From Dyella psychrodurans (GTDB taxonomy: Bacteria > Pseudomonadota > Gammaproteobacteria > Xanthomonadales > Rhodanobacteraceae): a DNA stretch of 64,000 bases. The DNA lies in contig NZ_QRBF01000001.1 in assembly GCF_003363265.1 (NCBI RefSeq), forward strand, positions 962,451 through 1,026,450. The letters are read 5' to 3'. A program made the position numbers and the translations under genes. The notes under the pieces were generated by a model. That model was not told the origin of the DNA. It made no database searches and was given only the letters and a program-made list of their open reading frames with translations. This document shows, piece after piece, positions 37,782-46,577 of the stretch (the first letter of the stretch is position 1; each line of letters starts with the position of its first letter).

Positions 37782-38489
37782 TCAGGGCTTTTCGCGCAGC
37801 TCGCCGTTGTGCAGCTCGAGCGTGCGATCCATGCGCGCAGCCAAATGGTTATCGTGCGTCACAAGGATGAAACTGGTGCCGATTTCACGATTCAGCTCGA
37901 GCATCAGCTCATAAACCTGCTCAGCATTGACCTCATCGAGATTGCCGGTGGGCTCATCGCCCAGCACGCACGACGGACGCGTCACCAAGGCACGCGCCAC
38001 CGCACAACGCTGGCGCTCGCCACCGGAAAGTTCGGCCGGCTTGTGCTCCAGCCGCTGTCCAAGCCCTACGCGCTCGAGCAGCGCCTTCGCCTGCTTCTGC
38101 GCGTCGCCGATCCTCGTGCCGCGAATCAGCAACGGCATGCAGACATTCTCGAGTGCCGTGAATTCAGGCAGCAGATGATGGAACTGATAGATGAAGCCCA
38201 GCGAACGATTACGCACGCGTCCACGATCGGCATCGGAAAGCTTGGAGAGCATCTGCCCTTCCACCTCCACCTCGCCCGCAGTAAGCGTATCGAGACCGCC
38301 GATGATATGCAGGAGCGTGCTCTTGCCCGAGCCGGACGCGCCCACGATCGCCAGCGTTTCGCCGCGTTTCAGCGTGAAATTGACGTTGGTGAGCACCGTG
38401 GTGCGCAGATCGCCTTCCTCATAGGTCTTGGCGATATGGCTGGCGCGCAGCACGATGTCGGAAGAAGCACTTGTCATGGGCTTACTCAT
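37782..38489 (-). CDS. lolD: lipoprotein-releasing ABC transporter ATP-binding protein LolD
   Basis: ATPase of the Lol system that extracts outer-membrane lipoproteins from the inner membrane, 235 residues. Walker A is GASGSGKST (50-58), signature LSGGERQR near 153, and the LolD-specific [16 protein letters not shown] is present. I start at ATG 38489, overlapping the lolC stop; ATG 38477, just after it, is an alternative losing four residues. Confidence 0.94.
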   Translation of the reverse strand: MSKPMTSASSDIVLRASHIAKTYEEGDLRTTVLTNVNFTLKRGETLAIVGASGSGKSTLLHIIGGLDTLTAGEVEVEGQMLSKLSDADRGRVRNRSLGFIYQFHHLLPEFTALENVCMPLLIRGTRIGDAQKQAKALLERVGLGQRLEHKPAELSGGERQRCAVARALVTRPSCVLGDEPTGNLDEVNAEQVYELMLELNREIGTSFILVTHDNHLAARMDRTLELHNGELREKP

Positions 38490-39726
38490 AGCGCAATGCC
38501 TGCGCCGGCTGGGTACGCGATGCACGCCACGCGGGATACAGCGTGGCCAGCAGGGAGAAGGCAAAGGTGGTCAGCGCCACCCAGGTCACGTCGTGCCAGT
38601 CGAGTTTGCTGGGCACTTCGCTGATGTAATAGACGTCCGGCGAAAGGAAGACCACGCCCGTGACGTGTTCGATCCACTTCACGATGCCCGGCAACTGCCA
38701 CGACAGCAGCGATCCGAGGGTGACGCCGAACCCGATACCGACAAACCCCACCAGCACGCCCTGCACCATGAACATCCCCATGATGCTGCGCGGCGTGGAA
38801 CCCAGCGTACGCAGAATGGCGATATCCGCCTGCTTGTCGGTCACCAGCATCATCAGCATCGAAATCAGATTGATGACCGCGACCAGAATGATCAGCGAGA
38901 GGATGATGAACATCACCTTCTTCTCCATCGAGATCGCGGAGAAGAAATTCGCGTGGCTGTCCATCCAGGTCGTCACTTCGTAAACCTGCCCCAGGGTATT
39001 GGCCAGTTCGCGCGCCACGGGGCCTGCGTTGTAGAGATCGTCGAGTTTCAGGCGAATGCCCGTAGGACCATTGATGCTCTTGAGTTTCTCGGCATCGCTC
39101 ATACTGATCAAACCGAGCCCTGAGTCGAACTCCTCCATGCCCATCTCGAAAATGCCGCTCACCTTGAAGCCACGGATGCGCGGCACGGCGCCCATGGGCG
39201 TTGCGCGCAGTTCCGGAACCACCATCGTGACGCGATCGCCGACATTCACGCCGAGCTGAATCGCCAGGTCCTTGCCGAGCACGATGTTCCAGCTATCGGG
39301 TGTCAGCGAATCGAACGACCCGGCAATCATGTGCTTGTTGATGTCCGATACGTTCGGCTCCTGCGCCGGATCGATGCCACGCACAAGAGCGCCAGTGGAA
39401 CGCTGTGCCTGCATGAACGACTGGATTTCGACATAAGGCGCGGCGCCCCGCACGTGGGGATTGGCCTGCACGACCTTCATGGCGTAGGGCCAGTTCTGAA
39501 CGCTTTCGCCGGGGAGTCCCGCCACTGTGGCATCGGAGATCGCGCCGAGAATGCGCGAGCGCAGCTGGTAATCGAAGCCGTTCATCACCGACATCACCGT
39601 GATCAACGCCATCACGCTGATCGTGATGCAGACGATGGAAACGCTGGAGATGAAGGAGATGAACTGGTTGCGCCGTTTGGCGCGGGTGTAGCGCAGGCCG
39701 ATGAAAAGCTCGAGCGGTCGGAACAT
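38482..39726 (-). CDS. lolC: lipoprotein-releasing ABC transporter permease LolC/LolE
   Basis: Permease of the Lol release complex, 414 residues. It has one N-terminal helix (about 22-45), a large periplasmic domain (about 50-270) and three C-terminal helices, the MacB-like topology. The opening [19 protein letters not shown] is characteristic. Only one permease gene precedes lolD, as in species with a single LolF-type or LolC homodimer; whether a lolE exists elsewhere is unknown. The ATG at 39726 fits the family start. Confidence 0.92.
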   Translation of the reverse strand: MFRPLELFIGLRYTRAKRRNQFISFISSVSIVCITISVMALITVMSVMNGFDYQLRSRILGAISDATVAGLPGESVQNWPYAMKVVQANPHVRGAAPYVEIQSFMQAQRSTGALVRGIDPAQEPNVSDINKHMIAGSFDSLTPDSWNIVLGKDLAIQLGVNVGDRVTMVVPELRATPMGAVPRIRGFKVSGIFEMGMEEFDSGLGLISMSDAEKLKSINGPTGIRLKLDDLYNAGPVARELANTLGQVYEVTTWMDSHANFFSAISMEKKVMFIILSLIILVAVINLISMLMMLVTDKQADIAILRTLGSTPRSIMGMFMVQGVLVGFVGIGFGVTLGSLLSWQLPGIVKWIEHVTGVVFLSPDVYYISEVPSKLDWHDVTWVALTTFAFSLLATLYPAWRASRTQPAQALRYE

Positions 39727-39847
39727 GGAGGGTTCGCTTATGGGATTCGGGTGACAGGCCGCCCGGGTGCCTTGATATCGTGGAACCACTTGGACCATGC
39801 CGCGCGCGCAGAGTGCCCGAAGCGGCGTCGGGCGGCAACCGCGGACT

Positions 39848-40279
39848 TCAGGGGGCCTCGCCCTGATCGGCCGGCAGCACTGCCAACCGCATGCGCAGGC
39901 GCCTGCGGATATCCGCATCCGAGTTGTCGGGCATCAACCAGAGCGTAAGCTTGCCGTGACGCCGGCTTGCCATCCGGAGCAAGACCGAGGTCCGCACGAT
40001 CTTGTGCGAGAGCAGCGTGGCCGGCTCGTCCGTACCATCCAAGCCATGCAGGCTCCAGCCGCCCTGGCCGCTCCAGCCGACGGCAACGACTGGCAGATGC
40101 AGCCGCCGCAGCGTATTGGCACACGCTGCCACGACGCCAAGCGAGACGCCGATTTGGAGCAGTCCGGGAAGACCGGACAACACAACTGCCAGCAGCGTCA
40201 GCGCGGCCGCCGCGATGAGCAAGCGCTGCGCCCAGCGCGAGTAGCGATACTCAAAGCCGATGGCGGGCGCGGATGTCAT
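39848..40279 (-). CDS. CptA/YgfX family membrane protein
   Basis: A 143-residue protein with two adjacent hydrophobic helices (about 17-55) and a soluble beta-rich tail, matching the YgfX/CptA family encoded next to sdhE. In E. coli CptA was described as the toxin partner of CptB (SdhE) acting on MreB/FtsZ. The toxin role is debated because SdhE is a flavinylation factor. The ATG at 40279 overlaps sdhE by 29 bases; ATG 40303 is an alternative. Confidence 0.75.
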   Translation of the reverse strand: MTSAPAIGFEYRYSRWAQRLLIAAAALTLLAVVLSGLPGLLQIGVSLGVVAACANTLRRLHLPVVAVGWSGQGGWSLHGLDGTDEPATLLSHKIVRTSVLLRMASRRHGKLTLWLMPDNSDADIRRRLRMRLAVLPADQGEAP

Positions 40280-40499
40280 CGATGATCGTCTGCCAATCCG
40301 CACGCGGAGCCTTGCCGTGGCCCATCACCCAGTCCCAGAGATCCGGGTCCTGCACGTCGAGCAGCTCTTCGAAAGCCTGCTTCAGGGCTTCATCTGCATT
40401 GGGAAAGGAAGACTCCAACCAGCCGCCAAACAGCGAGTCGAGTTCGCGAGTACCGCGACGTGTTCGCCAGCGCAGGCGTTTGATGCGGGCGGCGTCCAT
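40251..40499 (-). CDS. sdhE: FAD assembly factor SdhE (CptB)
   Basis: An 82-residue soluble helical protein that promotes covalent FAD attachment to SdhA. The conserved RGxxE motif is present as RRGTRELDSLFGGWL (residues 14-28). The C-terminal tail ending in IRARHRL is normal. It follows sdhB by 63 bases containing a repeat hairpin and overlaps cptA. The position right after sdhB fits the function. Confidence 0.93.
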   Translation of the reverse strand: MDAARIKRLRWRTRRGTRELDSLFGGWLESSFPNADEALKQAFEELLDVQDPDLWDWVMGHGKAPRADWQTIIDDIRARHRL

Positions 40500-40527
40500 A
40501 AATTCCCAGAGGCTACTCTTGCCTTGT

Positions 40528-40555
40528 CGTCATCCCGGCACAGGCCGGGATGACG
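40528..40555. repeat. REP-like palindromic hairpin between sdhB and sdhE
   Basis: A perfect 12-pair inverted repeat CGTCATCCCGGC/GCCGGGATGACG with loop ACAG. This CGTCATCCCGGC type is a widespread proteobacterial intergenic repeat. I see no second copy in this window. It lacks a U-run, so it is more likely a message stabiliser or processing site than a terminator. Confidence 0.8.
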
Positions 40556-40562
40556 TGTTCGC

Positions 40563-41345
40563 TTACGCCGAGCGACGCTCCACGATCAGCTTCTTGATCT
40601 CCGCAATCGCCTTGGCCGGGTTCAGACCCTTCGGGCAGGTGCGGGCGCAATTCATGATGGTGTGGCAGCGATAGAGCTTGAACGGATCTTCCAGGTCGTC
40701 CAGGCGCGCACCGGTGTCTTCGTCGCGCGAATCAACGATCCAGCGATACGCCTGCAGCAGGATGGCCGGACCGAGGTAACGGTCGCCGTTCCACCAGTAG
40801 CTCGGGCAACTGGTCGAGCAGCAGGCGCACAGGATGCACTCGTACAAACCGTCGAGCTTCTTGCGATCTTCCGGCGACTGCAGGCGCTCGCGATCGGGTG
40901 CGGCGCTCTGCGTGCGCAGCCACGGCTTGATCGACGCGAACTGTGCGTAGAAGTGCGTGAGATCGGGCACGAGATCCTTCACCACCGGCATGTGCGGCAG
41001 CGGGTAGATCTTGACGTCGCCCGACGGGCAATCCTCGATGGCCTTGGTGCAGGCCAGCGTGTTGGTGCCGTCGATATTCATCGCGCACGAACCGCAGATG
41101 CCTTCACGGCACGAACGGCGCAGCGTGAGCGTGGGGTCGATCTCGTTTTTGATCTTCAGCAGCGCGTCCAGAACCATCGGGCCGCACGCGGCCAGATCGA
41201 CTTCGTAGGTGTCGATGCGTGGATTCTGGCCATCATCCGGCGACCAGCGATAGATGCGGAACGTACGCGATTTCTTCGCGTCCTTCGCCGGATAGTGCTT
41301 GCCCGGCTGGATCTTGGAATTCTTGGGTAGCGTGAACTCGGCCAC
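40563..41345 (-). CDS. sdhB: succinate dehydrogenase iron-sulfur subunit
   Basis: Carries the 2Fe-2S, 4Fe-4S and 3Fe-4S clusters that pass electrons from FAD to ubiquinone, 260 residues. The first cluster ligands are in [14 protein letters not shown] with a later TLAC, the others in [16 protein letters not shown] and [17 protein letters not shown]. It follows sdhA by 24 bases. Confidence 0.97.
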   Translation of the reverse strand: MAEFTLPKNSKIQPGKHYPAKDAKKSRTFRIYRWSPDDGQNPRIDTYEVDLAACGPMVLDALLKIKNEIDPTLTLRRSCREGICGSCAMNIDGTNTLACTKAIEDCPSGDVKIYPLPHMPVVKDLVPDLTHFYAQFASIKPWLRTQSAAPDRERLQSPEDRKKLDGLYECILCACCSTSCPSYWWNGDRYLGPAILLQAYRWIVDSRDEDTGARLDDLEDPFKLYRCHTIMNCARTCPKGLNPAKAIAEIKKLIVERRSA

Positions 41346-41369
41346 GATTGCCTCTCCAGTCGGTAATGC

Positions 41370-43157
41370 TTAGTAAACGCGCTTCTTCGGCGGCACAACC
41401 TCAACATCGCTGGTGAGGGTATACATGTGCACCGGACGGAAGTCGAAGCTGCTCTTGCCGTTTTCGTCGATGTTGACGAGGGTGTGCTTCATCCACTCGT
41501 GATCGTCGCGATCGGGGAAATCTTCGCGGGCGTGCGCGCCGCGGCTTTCCTTGCGCTGCTCGGCCGAGTGCATGGTTGCCACGGCCTGCGACAGCAGGTT
41601 GGAAAGCTCAAGCGTTTCGATCAAATCGGAGTTCCACACCAGCGAACGGTCGCTGACTTTGACGTCCTTGAAGGAGTCGTAGACGGCCGAGATCTTCTTG
41701 CTGCCTTCGTCGAGCGTTTCGCCCGTGCGGAACACGGCGGCATCCTTCTGCATCGTACGCTGCATTTCGCCACGGATCTTCGCCGTGGGCGTGCCGCCAT
41801 TGGCGTTGCGCAGACCGTCGAAGCGACCGAGCGCCTTGTCCAGCACGCTTGCGGGAAGGTCTTTGTGCGCGGCGCCCGGTTTGATGATTTCGGCGCAACG
41901 ATGCGACACCGCGCGACCGAACACCACCAGGTCGAGCAGCGAATTGGAGCCCAGACGATTGGCACCATGCACGGACACGCATGCCGCCTCGCCGATGGCG
42001 AAGAGGCCCGGCACGACGGAATCGACGTCGTTGCCCTTCTTCTGCACCACTTCGCCGTGATAGTTGGTCGGAATGCCACCCATGTTGTAGTGCACGGTGG
42101 GCAGCACCGGGATCGGTTCCTTGGTCACGTCCACGCCGGCAAAAATGCGTGCGGACTCGGCAATGCCCGGCAGGCGCTCGTGAATCACTTCGGCGCCCAG
42201 ATGCATCAGATTCAGATGCACGTGATCCTTCTGCTCGCCCACGCCGCGGCCTTCGCGCACTTCCAGCGTAATGGCGCGACTGACGACGTCGCGCGAGGCA
42301 AGATCCTTGGCGCTGGGCGCGTAGCGCTCCATGAAGCGCTCGCCGTTGGAGTTGGTCAGATAACCACCCTCGCCGCGCACGCCTTCGGTAATCAGCACGC
42401 CGGCACCGTAAATACCGGTGGGATGGAACTGCACGAACTCCATGTCCTGCAGCGCAAGACCAGCGCGCAACACCATGCCGCCGCCGTCGCCCGTGCAGGT
42501 ATGCGCGGACGTAGCGCTGAAATAAGCGCGACCGTAACCGCCGGTTGCCAGCACCACTGCCTGACCGCGGAAGAAATGCAGCGTGCCTTCATTCATGTCG
42601 AGCGCAAGCACGCCACGGCAAACGCCTTCCTCATCGAAGATCAGATCGATCACGAAGTATTCGATGAAGAATGTTGCGTCGTGCGCCAGCGCCTGCTGAT
42701 AAAGCGTGTGCAGAATCGCGTGACCAGTACGGTCGGCCGCCGCGCAGGTGCGCTGGGCGGTGCCCTTGCCGTAATGGGTGGTCATGCCGCCGAACGGGCG
42801 CTGGTAGATGCGGCCATCGTCCGTGCGCGAGAAAGGCACGCCGTAGTGTTCCAGCTCGTAAATTGCCGGAATGGCTTCGCGACACATGTATTCGATCGCG
42901 TCCTGGTCGCCCAGCCAGTCCGAGCCCTTGATCGTGTCGTAGAAGTGGAAGCGCCAGTCGTCCTCGCCCATGTTGCCGAGCGCGGCGGCAACGCCACCCT
43001 GCGCCGCCACCGTATGCGAGCGGGTCGGGAACACCTTGGTGATGCATGCGGCCTTGAGGCCCTTCTCGGCAAGACCGAAGGTGGCGCGCAGGCCTGCGCC
43101 ACCGGCGCCGACCACGATCACGTCATATTTGTGTTGTTGAATTTTGTAGGCTTCCAT
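41370..43157 (-). CDS. sdhA: succinate dehydrogenase flavoprotein subunit
   Basis: Catalytic flavoprotein of complex II oxidising succinate to fumarate, 595 residues. The dinucleotide loop [11 protein letters not shown] is near residue 16; FAD is attached to His within [11 protein letters not shown], and the substrate site includes [15 protein letters not shown] and [15 protein letters not shown]. Its flavin attachment is served by SdhE and probably the SDHAF4-like gene nearby. Confidence 0.98.
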   Translation of the reverse strand: MEAYKIQQHKYDVIVVGAGGAGLRATFGLAEKGLKAACITKVFPTRSHTVAAQGGVAAALGNMGEDDWRFHFYDTIKGSDWLGDQDAIEYMCREAIPAIYELEHYGVPFSRTDDGRIYQRPFGGMTTHYGKGTAQRTCAAADRTGHAILHTLYQQALAHDATFFIEYFVIDLIFDEEGVCRGVLALDMNEGTLHFFRGQAVVLATGGYGRAYFSATSAHTCTGDGGGMVLRAGLALQDMEFVQFHPTGIYGAGVLITEGVRGEGGYLTNSNGERFMERYAPSAKDLASRDVVSRAITLEVREGRGVGEQKDHVHLNLMHLGAEVIHERLPGIAESARIFAGVDVTKEPIPVLPTVHYNMGGIPTNYHGEVVQKKGNDVDSVVPGLFAIGEAACVSVHGANRLGSNSLLDLVVFGRAVSHRCAEIIKPGAAHKDLPASVLDKALGRFDGLRNANGGTPTAKIRGEMQRTMQKDAAVFRTGETLDEGSKKISAVYDSFKDVKVSDRSLVWNSDLIETLELSNLLSQAVATMHSAEQRKESRGAHAREDFPDRDDHEWMKHTLVNIDENGKSSFDFRPVHMYTLTSDVEVVPPKKRVY

Positions 43158-43162
43158 CGGCC

Positions 43163-43558
43163 TCAGGCTCCCAATGCGATGCGCAGCACAGCCAGCGCGC
43201 CAGCCAGCGCACCCAGCACCGCGAGGAACTTAATCGCCACCATCAGGAAAACTTCTTTCCAGCGGGTGTGCACGTAATCTTCGATCACCACTTGCAGGCC
43301 GAGCACGGCATGCCACAGTGAAGTGATCAGGAATGCAACAAGCAGAACGGCATTCCAAGGCTTGGCCATGGTGGCGCGAGCGGTTGCGTAATCGGCATGC
43401 TGCAGACCCAGCACCGTGATCACGAGCCACAGGCCCAGCAGCACCAGGCCCACGGCGGTGACGCGCTGCGTCCACCAATGCGACACGCCAAACTGGGCCG
43501 AACCAAGTCCGCGCGCACGCTTGAGCGGGTTGCGCAAATCCTTCGCATTCGTGCTCAT
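43163..43558 (-). CDS. sdhD: succinate dehydrogenase membrane anchor subunit D
   Basis: Hydrophobic heme-b/quinone anchor of complex II, 131 residues with three transmembrane helices. The conserved [15 protein letters not shown] holds the quinone/heme site Tyr and the axial-type His. The ATG at 43558 overlaps sdhC by four bases. Confidence 0.93.
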   Translation of the reverse strand: MSTNAKDLRNPLKRARGLGSAQFGVSHWWTQRVTAVGLVLLGLWLVITVLGLQHADYATARATMAKPWNAVLLVAFLITSLWHAVLGLQVVIEDYVHTRWKEVFLMVAIKFLAVLGALAGALAVLRIALGA

Positions 43559-43950
43559 GCGGCACCTCCGGCGGTCAACACATAGACCCAGACCAGCAGC
43601 GTCAACACCATGCTGATGATCACCGACAGCCAGCTCGAACGAACAAATTGGGAAATGGCGTAGCCGGCGCCGGCGTCCTGCACCAAGTGACGTACGCCAT
43701 TGCACAGGTGATAGAAGAACGCCCAGCTCCAGCCGATCATCACGATCATGCCGAGCGGACTGCCCATGCAGACCTTGAACTGGTTGAAGGCGTCTTCGCC
43801 AGCAGCGAGGGAAAGCATGCCCCACACGATGAGCAACGTGCCGACGGCAAGTACGATGCCGGTGGCGCGATGCAGGATGGAGGTCACCATCTGCACTTGC
43901 CACTTATATATCTGCAGGTGGGGTGAAAGCGGTCGTTGCGTGTCTGCCAT
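43555..43950 (-). CDS. sdhC: succinate dehydrogenase cytochrome b556 subunit C
   Basis: Second membrane anchor of complex II, 131 residues, three helices. RPLSPHLQIYKWQ opens the protein and SILHRATGIVLA is the quinone-site signature; HLCNGVRHLVQDAG carries the heme-ligand His. The 92-base gap upstream separates it from the SDHAF4-like gene and shows no clear promoter. Confidence 0.94.
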   Translation of the reverse strand: MADTQRPLSPHLQIYKWQVQMVTSILHRATGIVLAVGTLLIVWGMLSLAAGEDAFNQFKVCMGSPLGMIVMIGWSWAFFYHLCNGVRHLVQDAGAGYAISQFVRSSWLSVIISMVLTLLVWVYVLTAGGAA

Positions 43951-44042
43951 GGCGGCTATCCTGGGGTGGAATCGCTAATGCCCGCACCGCCACCTGACCC
44001 CCTGCTCCATCGCCGCATCCACGGCACGGATAGCGCAGCGGA

Positions 44043-44210
44043 TTAGAAGTCGATGCAGCGTCCGTTCTTTTCCCAATCGCCGTAGCGCGTGGGATCCGGC
44101 GCCGATCGCCCGGCCGGTTCCTTCTCTTGCAAGGGCGAAGCAGGCGTAACGGCACGCTCCGTCGGTGCGGGTTCGGGACTGGTTGCGGGTTTGGAGGATG
44201 TGTCGGGCAT
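44043..44210 (-). CDS. DUF1674 / succinate dehydrogenase assembly factor 4-like protein
   Basis: A tiny 55-residue protein with a Pro/Ala-rich first half and the C-terminal hallmark GDWEKNGRCIDF, which defines DUF1674, the family of mitochondrial SDHAF4 (yeast Sdh8). In eukaryotes it binds flavinylated SDHA before assembly and limits oxidant production. Here it is the first gene on the strand leading into sdhCDAB. The ATG at 44210 is used; a longer upstream frame overlaps ygfZ and has no family similarity. Family assignment is strong; function is by homology. Confidence 0.85.
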   Translation of the reverse strand: MPDTSSKPATSPEPAPTERAVTPASPLQEKEPAGRSAPDPTRYGDWEKNGRCIDF

Positions 44211-44283
44211 GGTTCGTATCGCTAAAAGCGTAATACTTGCGGCATAGCGGCACAACCAGTTGACGGGCGGCATCAAGCTTTGC

Positions 44284-45141
44284 ATGGCTCCGCCCGCTGC
44301 CTTGCAGCACACCTTCACCGCCCCCATCACTACGCGCATGCCCATATCCCCTACCGCCCAAGCAGTCTTGCTCGAAGGCCAGGACGCCATCGCTTTCGCG
44401 CAGTCCCAATTCACCAGCCAGGTCACCGCCCTGCCCAACGGCCAGTGGCAGTTCAGTAGCTGGCTCGATGCACAGGGCCGCGTGCGCGTGCTGTTTCATC
44501 TGGCGCGACTTGACGACCAGCGACTGCTCCTTGTCTTGCGCGGCGGTGACGCAACGACTTTTGCAGAAGCGTTGCGCCGCTTCGTATTTCGTTCGCGCGT
44601 AAAAGTCGTCATTGCCGATGCATGGACACTTGGCAATGCACCGGCAATGCCCATGCATATTGTTGACGCAAACAGTGACGTCATACGTCTCGGTTGTGGC
44701 ACGCACACTTTGCAATTAAGCGCGAATGCTGGCGACAACGATTCGTGGCGCATCGCTCAATTGCACGCAGGATGGCCATGGCTTCCCGACGATGCACTAA
44801 ATGAATTTATTCCGCCCGCGTTGTCGCTGCATCGACTCGGCGCGATTGCACTCGACAAGGGTTGCTATCCAGGCCAGGAAATCGTGGCGCGATTGCATTA
44901 TCGCGGCGGGAACAAACGCCACTTGCATCGAGTCCAACTGTCCACATCTGTTTCAGATGGCACAGCGTTGCTCCGCAATGATCGTGAATTCGTGCGATTG
45001 CTCGATGTCATAGCGCACGCGGAACGCGTTGAAGCATTGGCTGTGATCGCTGACGACGTTGCAAGCAACATCTCGCAAGACATGGAAAACGTTAGTGATG
45101 ATGGCATCGAAGTGAAGCTTCTCGACAGTTGGCAAAGTTGA
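44284..45141 (+). CDS. ygfZ: tRNA-modifying/Fe-S repair protein YgfZ (folate-binding)
   Basis: Folate-dependent GcvT-fold protein (about 285 residues) related to mitochondrial IBA57, which supports repair or assembly of certain 4Fe-4S enzymes. The signature DKGCYPGQEIVAR with Cys194 is at about 191-203. The start is uncertain: ATG 44284 or ATG 44338, neither with a clear ribosome site. It is divergent from the SDHAF4-like gene (73-base gap), near sdhE and cptA, the partners it adjoins in E. coli (ygfXYZ). Confidence 0.88.
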   Translation: MAPPAALQHTFTAPITTRMPISPTAQAVLLEGQDAIAFAQSQFTSQVTALPNGQWQFSSWLDAQGRVRVLFHLARLDDQRLLLVLRGGDATTFAEALRRFVFRSRVKVVIADAWTLGNAPAMPMHIVDANSDVIRLGCGTHTLQLSANAGDNDSWRIAQLHAGWPWLPDDALNEFIPPALSLHRLGAIALDKGCYPGQEIVARLHYRGGNKRHLHRVQLSTSVSDGTALLRNDREFVRLLDVIAHAERVEALAVIADDVASNISQDMENVSDDGIEVKLLDSWQS

Positions 45142-45150
45142 TGCATGCGC

Positions 45151-45178
45151 GATTCACAACGTGAGTGAAATGTGAATC
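45151..45178. repeat. inverted repeat just past ygfZ
   Basis: GATTCACA (45151-45158) and TGTGAATC (45171-45178) form a perfect eight-base inverted repeat, nine bases after the ygfZ stop. No U-run follows, so it may be an operator, or a weak end structure for ygfZ. Confidence 0.4.
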
Positions 45179-45193
45179 AAACTGAACAGGCAC

Positions 45194-45222
45194 TTGCAAA
45201 GTCAGAAAAGCCCCACTAGATT
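45194..45222 (+). promoter_or_regulatory. candidate sigma70 promoter for the 45.2-kb structured RNA
   Basis: TTGCAA (45194-45199) and TAGATT (45217-45222) with a 17-base spacer predict a start near 45229, immediately before the hairpin array and about 345 bases ahead of the hydrolase start codon. Each box matches consensus at four of six positions. Confidence 0.35.
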
Positions 45223-45228
45223 CCGCCA

Positions 45229-45480
45229 AACTTTTTTCGGCACCCACCAGCCCGCAGGGTGCCGTGATACGCGACGAACCGGAGGGGTCCGGATCGGCGC
45301 GACCCGGCAGAAATAGTTGCCGGAGGACAATTCGCCGTATGCGCGAACACGCTGCACGCATGGGCCTTTAGCCCGCAGCGTAATTGCCAAATCAATGCCG
45401 ATCAGCACCGGACATGCTGGTCGATTCCGCCACGTTTTCGTGGCCAACCGTTCGCGCCACAAGTTTCGGCGCGTGCGATA
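45229..45480 (+). ncRNA. putative structured RNA or long 5' leader of the SleB-like gene
   Basis: No believable gene occupies 45142-45573. Seven stems tile this part: 45238-45264 (eight pairs), 45279-45292 (five), 45304-45323 (six), 45349-45381 (seven pairs ACGCTGC/GCAGCGT enclosing a GGGC/GCCC stem), 45400-45422 (eight, with G-U), 45429-45444 (six pairs, UUUU loop) and 45453-45473 (six). No known RNA motif is recognised: not tmRNA, RNase P, 6S or a riboswitch I know. It may be a stand-alone RNA or a cis-regulatory leader; strand is inferred from the promoter and downstream gene. Confidence 0.35.
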
Positions 45481-45573
45481 GATCCAGGTGGAACGGCCTG
45501 CCCGCCCGTCCACCGCAACTGCGTCAAAAGCATGCATGTGGTGCTCTGACGTGACTGCAAGTTGGAGGCAGAT

Positions 45574-46008
45574 ATGAAACTTTCCATGTTGTTGTGGCTG
45601 ATGTCCGTGTTGCCCCAACCGCTCGCAGACCAGACTTGTCTGGCGACCACCGTCTATCTGGAGGCACGCAGCCAGTCGACGATCGGTCAGATGGCCGTGG
45701 CAGAAGTTGCCATGCGTCGACGCGAACGCGGTCAGTGGGGCGGCACGGTATGCGATGTGGTGAAATCGCCGCATCAATTTGCATTATCCACAACGCCACA
45801 GTCCCAGGACATCGACAATCTCAAGGCCTTCCAGAAGGCGTGGGATATCGCAGGCAAGTCGATCGTCAACTGGGATCTTCCCGTCGACGAGCGTCGCTTC
45901 TTCGTTCCGCATGCGGATCACTTCGCCACGGCATCCGTCGCGCCCGTGTGGTCGCACAATCGCAGCGCCGTAACGATCGGCGATCACAAGTTCTATTCGG
46001 TCAACTGA
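45574..46008 (+). CDS. cell wall hydrolase, SleB-like (Hydrolase_2)
   Basis: A 144-residue secreted protein with a short hydrophobic N-terminus (residues 1-16, probable signal peptide) and a single SleB/CwlJ-type lytic domain. The likely catalytic Glu30 lies in TTVYLEARSQ, followed by GQMAVAEVAMRRRERG and the SPHQFALS segment, with TVCDVV between. The ATG at 45574 has GGAGG eight bases upstream. SleB enzymes are known from spore cortex lysis; in non-sporulating bacteria they are presumed peptidoglycan remodelling enzymes. It follows a long hairpin-rich leader and ends at a strong terminator. Confidence 0.85.
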   Translation: MKLSMLLWLMSVLPQPLADQTCLATTVYLEARSQSTIGQMAVAEVAMRRRERGQWGGTVCDVVKSPHQFALSTTPQSQDIDNLKAFQKAWDIAGKSIVNWDLPVDERRFFVPHADHFATASVAPVWSHNRSAVTIGDHKFYSVN

Positions 46009-46027
46009 TACGCAGCAGCAGCCCAAT

Positions 46028-46055
46028 AAAAAGGCCCTCGAAAGAGGGCCTTTTT
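46028..46055. terminator. bidirectional terminator between the hydrolase and glycine-zipper genes
   Basis: The stem AAAAAGGCCCTC/GAGGGCCTTTTT with loop GAAA ends both the plus-strand hydrolase message and the minus-strand lipoprotein message. The palindrome GACGTCTAGACGTC lies just beyond at 46062-46075. Confidence 0.92.
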
Positions 46056-46081
46056 CATATAGACGTCTAGACGTCCATATG

Positions 46082-46549
46082 TCAGCGCGGATACACCAGG
46101 TTGTTGTTGATCACGACATAGTCGCCGGGGCGAACGCCTGGATTGGGAATCTGCGTAACGGTCGCGTACTGGCCGTTGTCGAGACGCACGACGATCTGCC
46201 ACGCAGGCACCGTGCCGCCCGGCTGGCTGTTGGCCGCCCCCACCTGATTGCCCACGACGCCGCCAACCACCGCGCCGCCGACGATAGCTGCCGTATTGCC
46301 CCGGCCGTGACCGATCGTGCTGCCCAACAGACCGCCAGCCACGGCGCCGATCACGGTGCCGACGCCGCTGTTATTGGTGCCCTGCTGCTGGATGTACACC
46401 TGCTGGATCTGCTGCACCACGCCGCAGCTCTGGCAGCCGCGATAGCCGTAGGTCGTCTGCCCCTGATAAGCCGGTTGCGTCTGACATCCGGAAAGCGCCG
46501 CCACGCCCACCAAGAGCGCTGCCACCACACCGAACTTGCTTGACTTCAT
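46082..46549 (-). CDS. glycine-zipper 2TM-domain lipoprotein (second of pair)
   Basis: A 155-residue lipoprotein with lipobox LSGC (Cys22), a Gln/Tyr-rich linker with two Cys (QSCG region) and a glycine zipper at about 62-104 (GTVIGAVAGGLLGSTIGHGRG then a second GxxxG series), of the 17-kDa surface antigen/SlyB-like type. The C-terminal part VRLDNGQYATVTQ is a small OB-like outer membrane lipoprotein motif. The ATG at 46549 has a full AAGGAGGT site. It follows its paralogue by 28 bases and is likely co-transcribed. Confidence 0.88.
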   Translation of the reverse strand: MKSSKFGVVAALLVGVAALSGCQTQPAYQGQTTYGYRGCQSCGVVQQIQQVYIQQQGTNNSGVGTVIGAVAGGLLGSTIGHGRGNTAAIVGGAVVGGVVGNQVGAANSQPGGTVPAWQIVVRLDNGQYATVTQIPNPGVRPGDYVVINNNLVYPR

Positions 46550-46577
46550 ATTCACGACGACCTCCTTGATGTAACGA

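Noticed and set aside
45202-45777. Minus-strand open frame of about 190 codons over the structured region and the hydrolase start
   Set aside because: No family similarity or ribosome site, and it overlaps the well-supported hydrolase.
46062-46075. Palindrome GACGTCTAGACGTC beside the terminator as a recombination site
   Set aside because: A lone 14-base palindrome in a 26-base gap is not enough; no repeat partner in the window.
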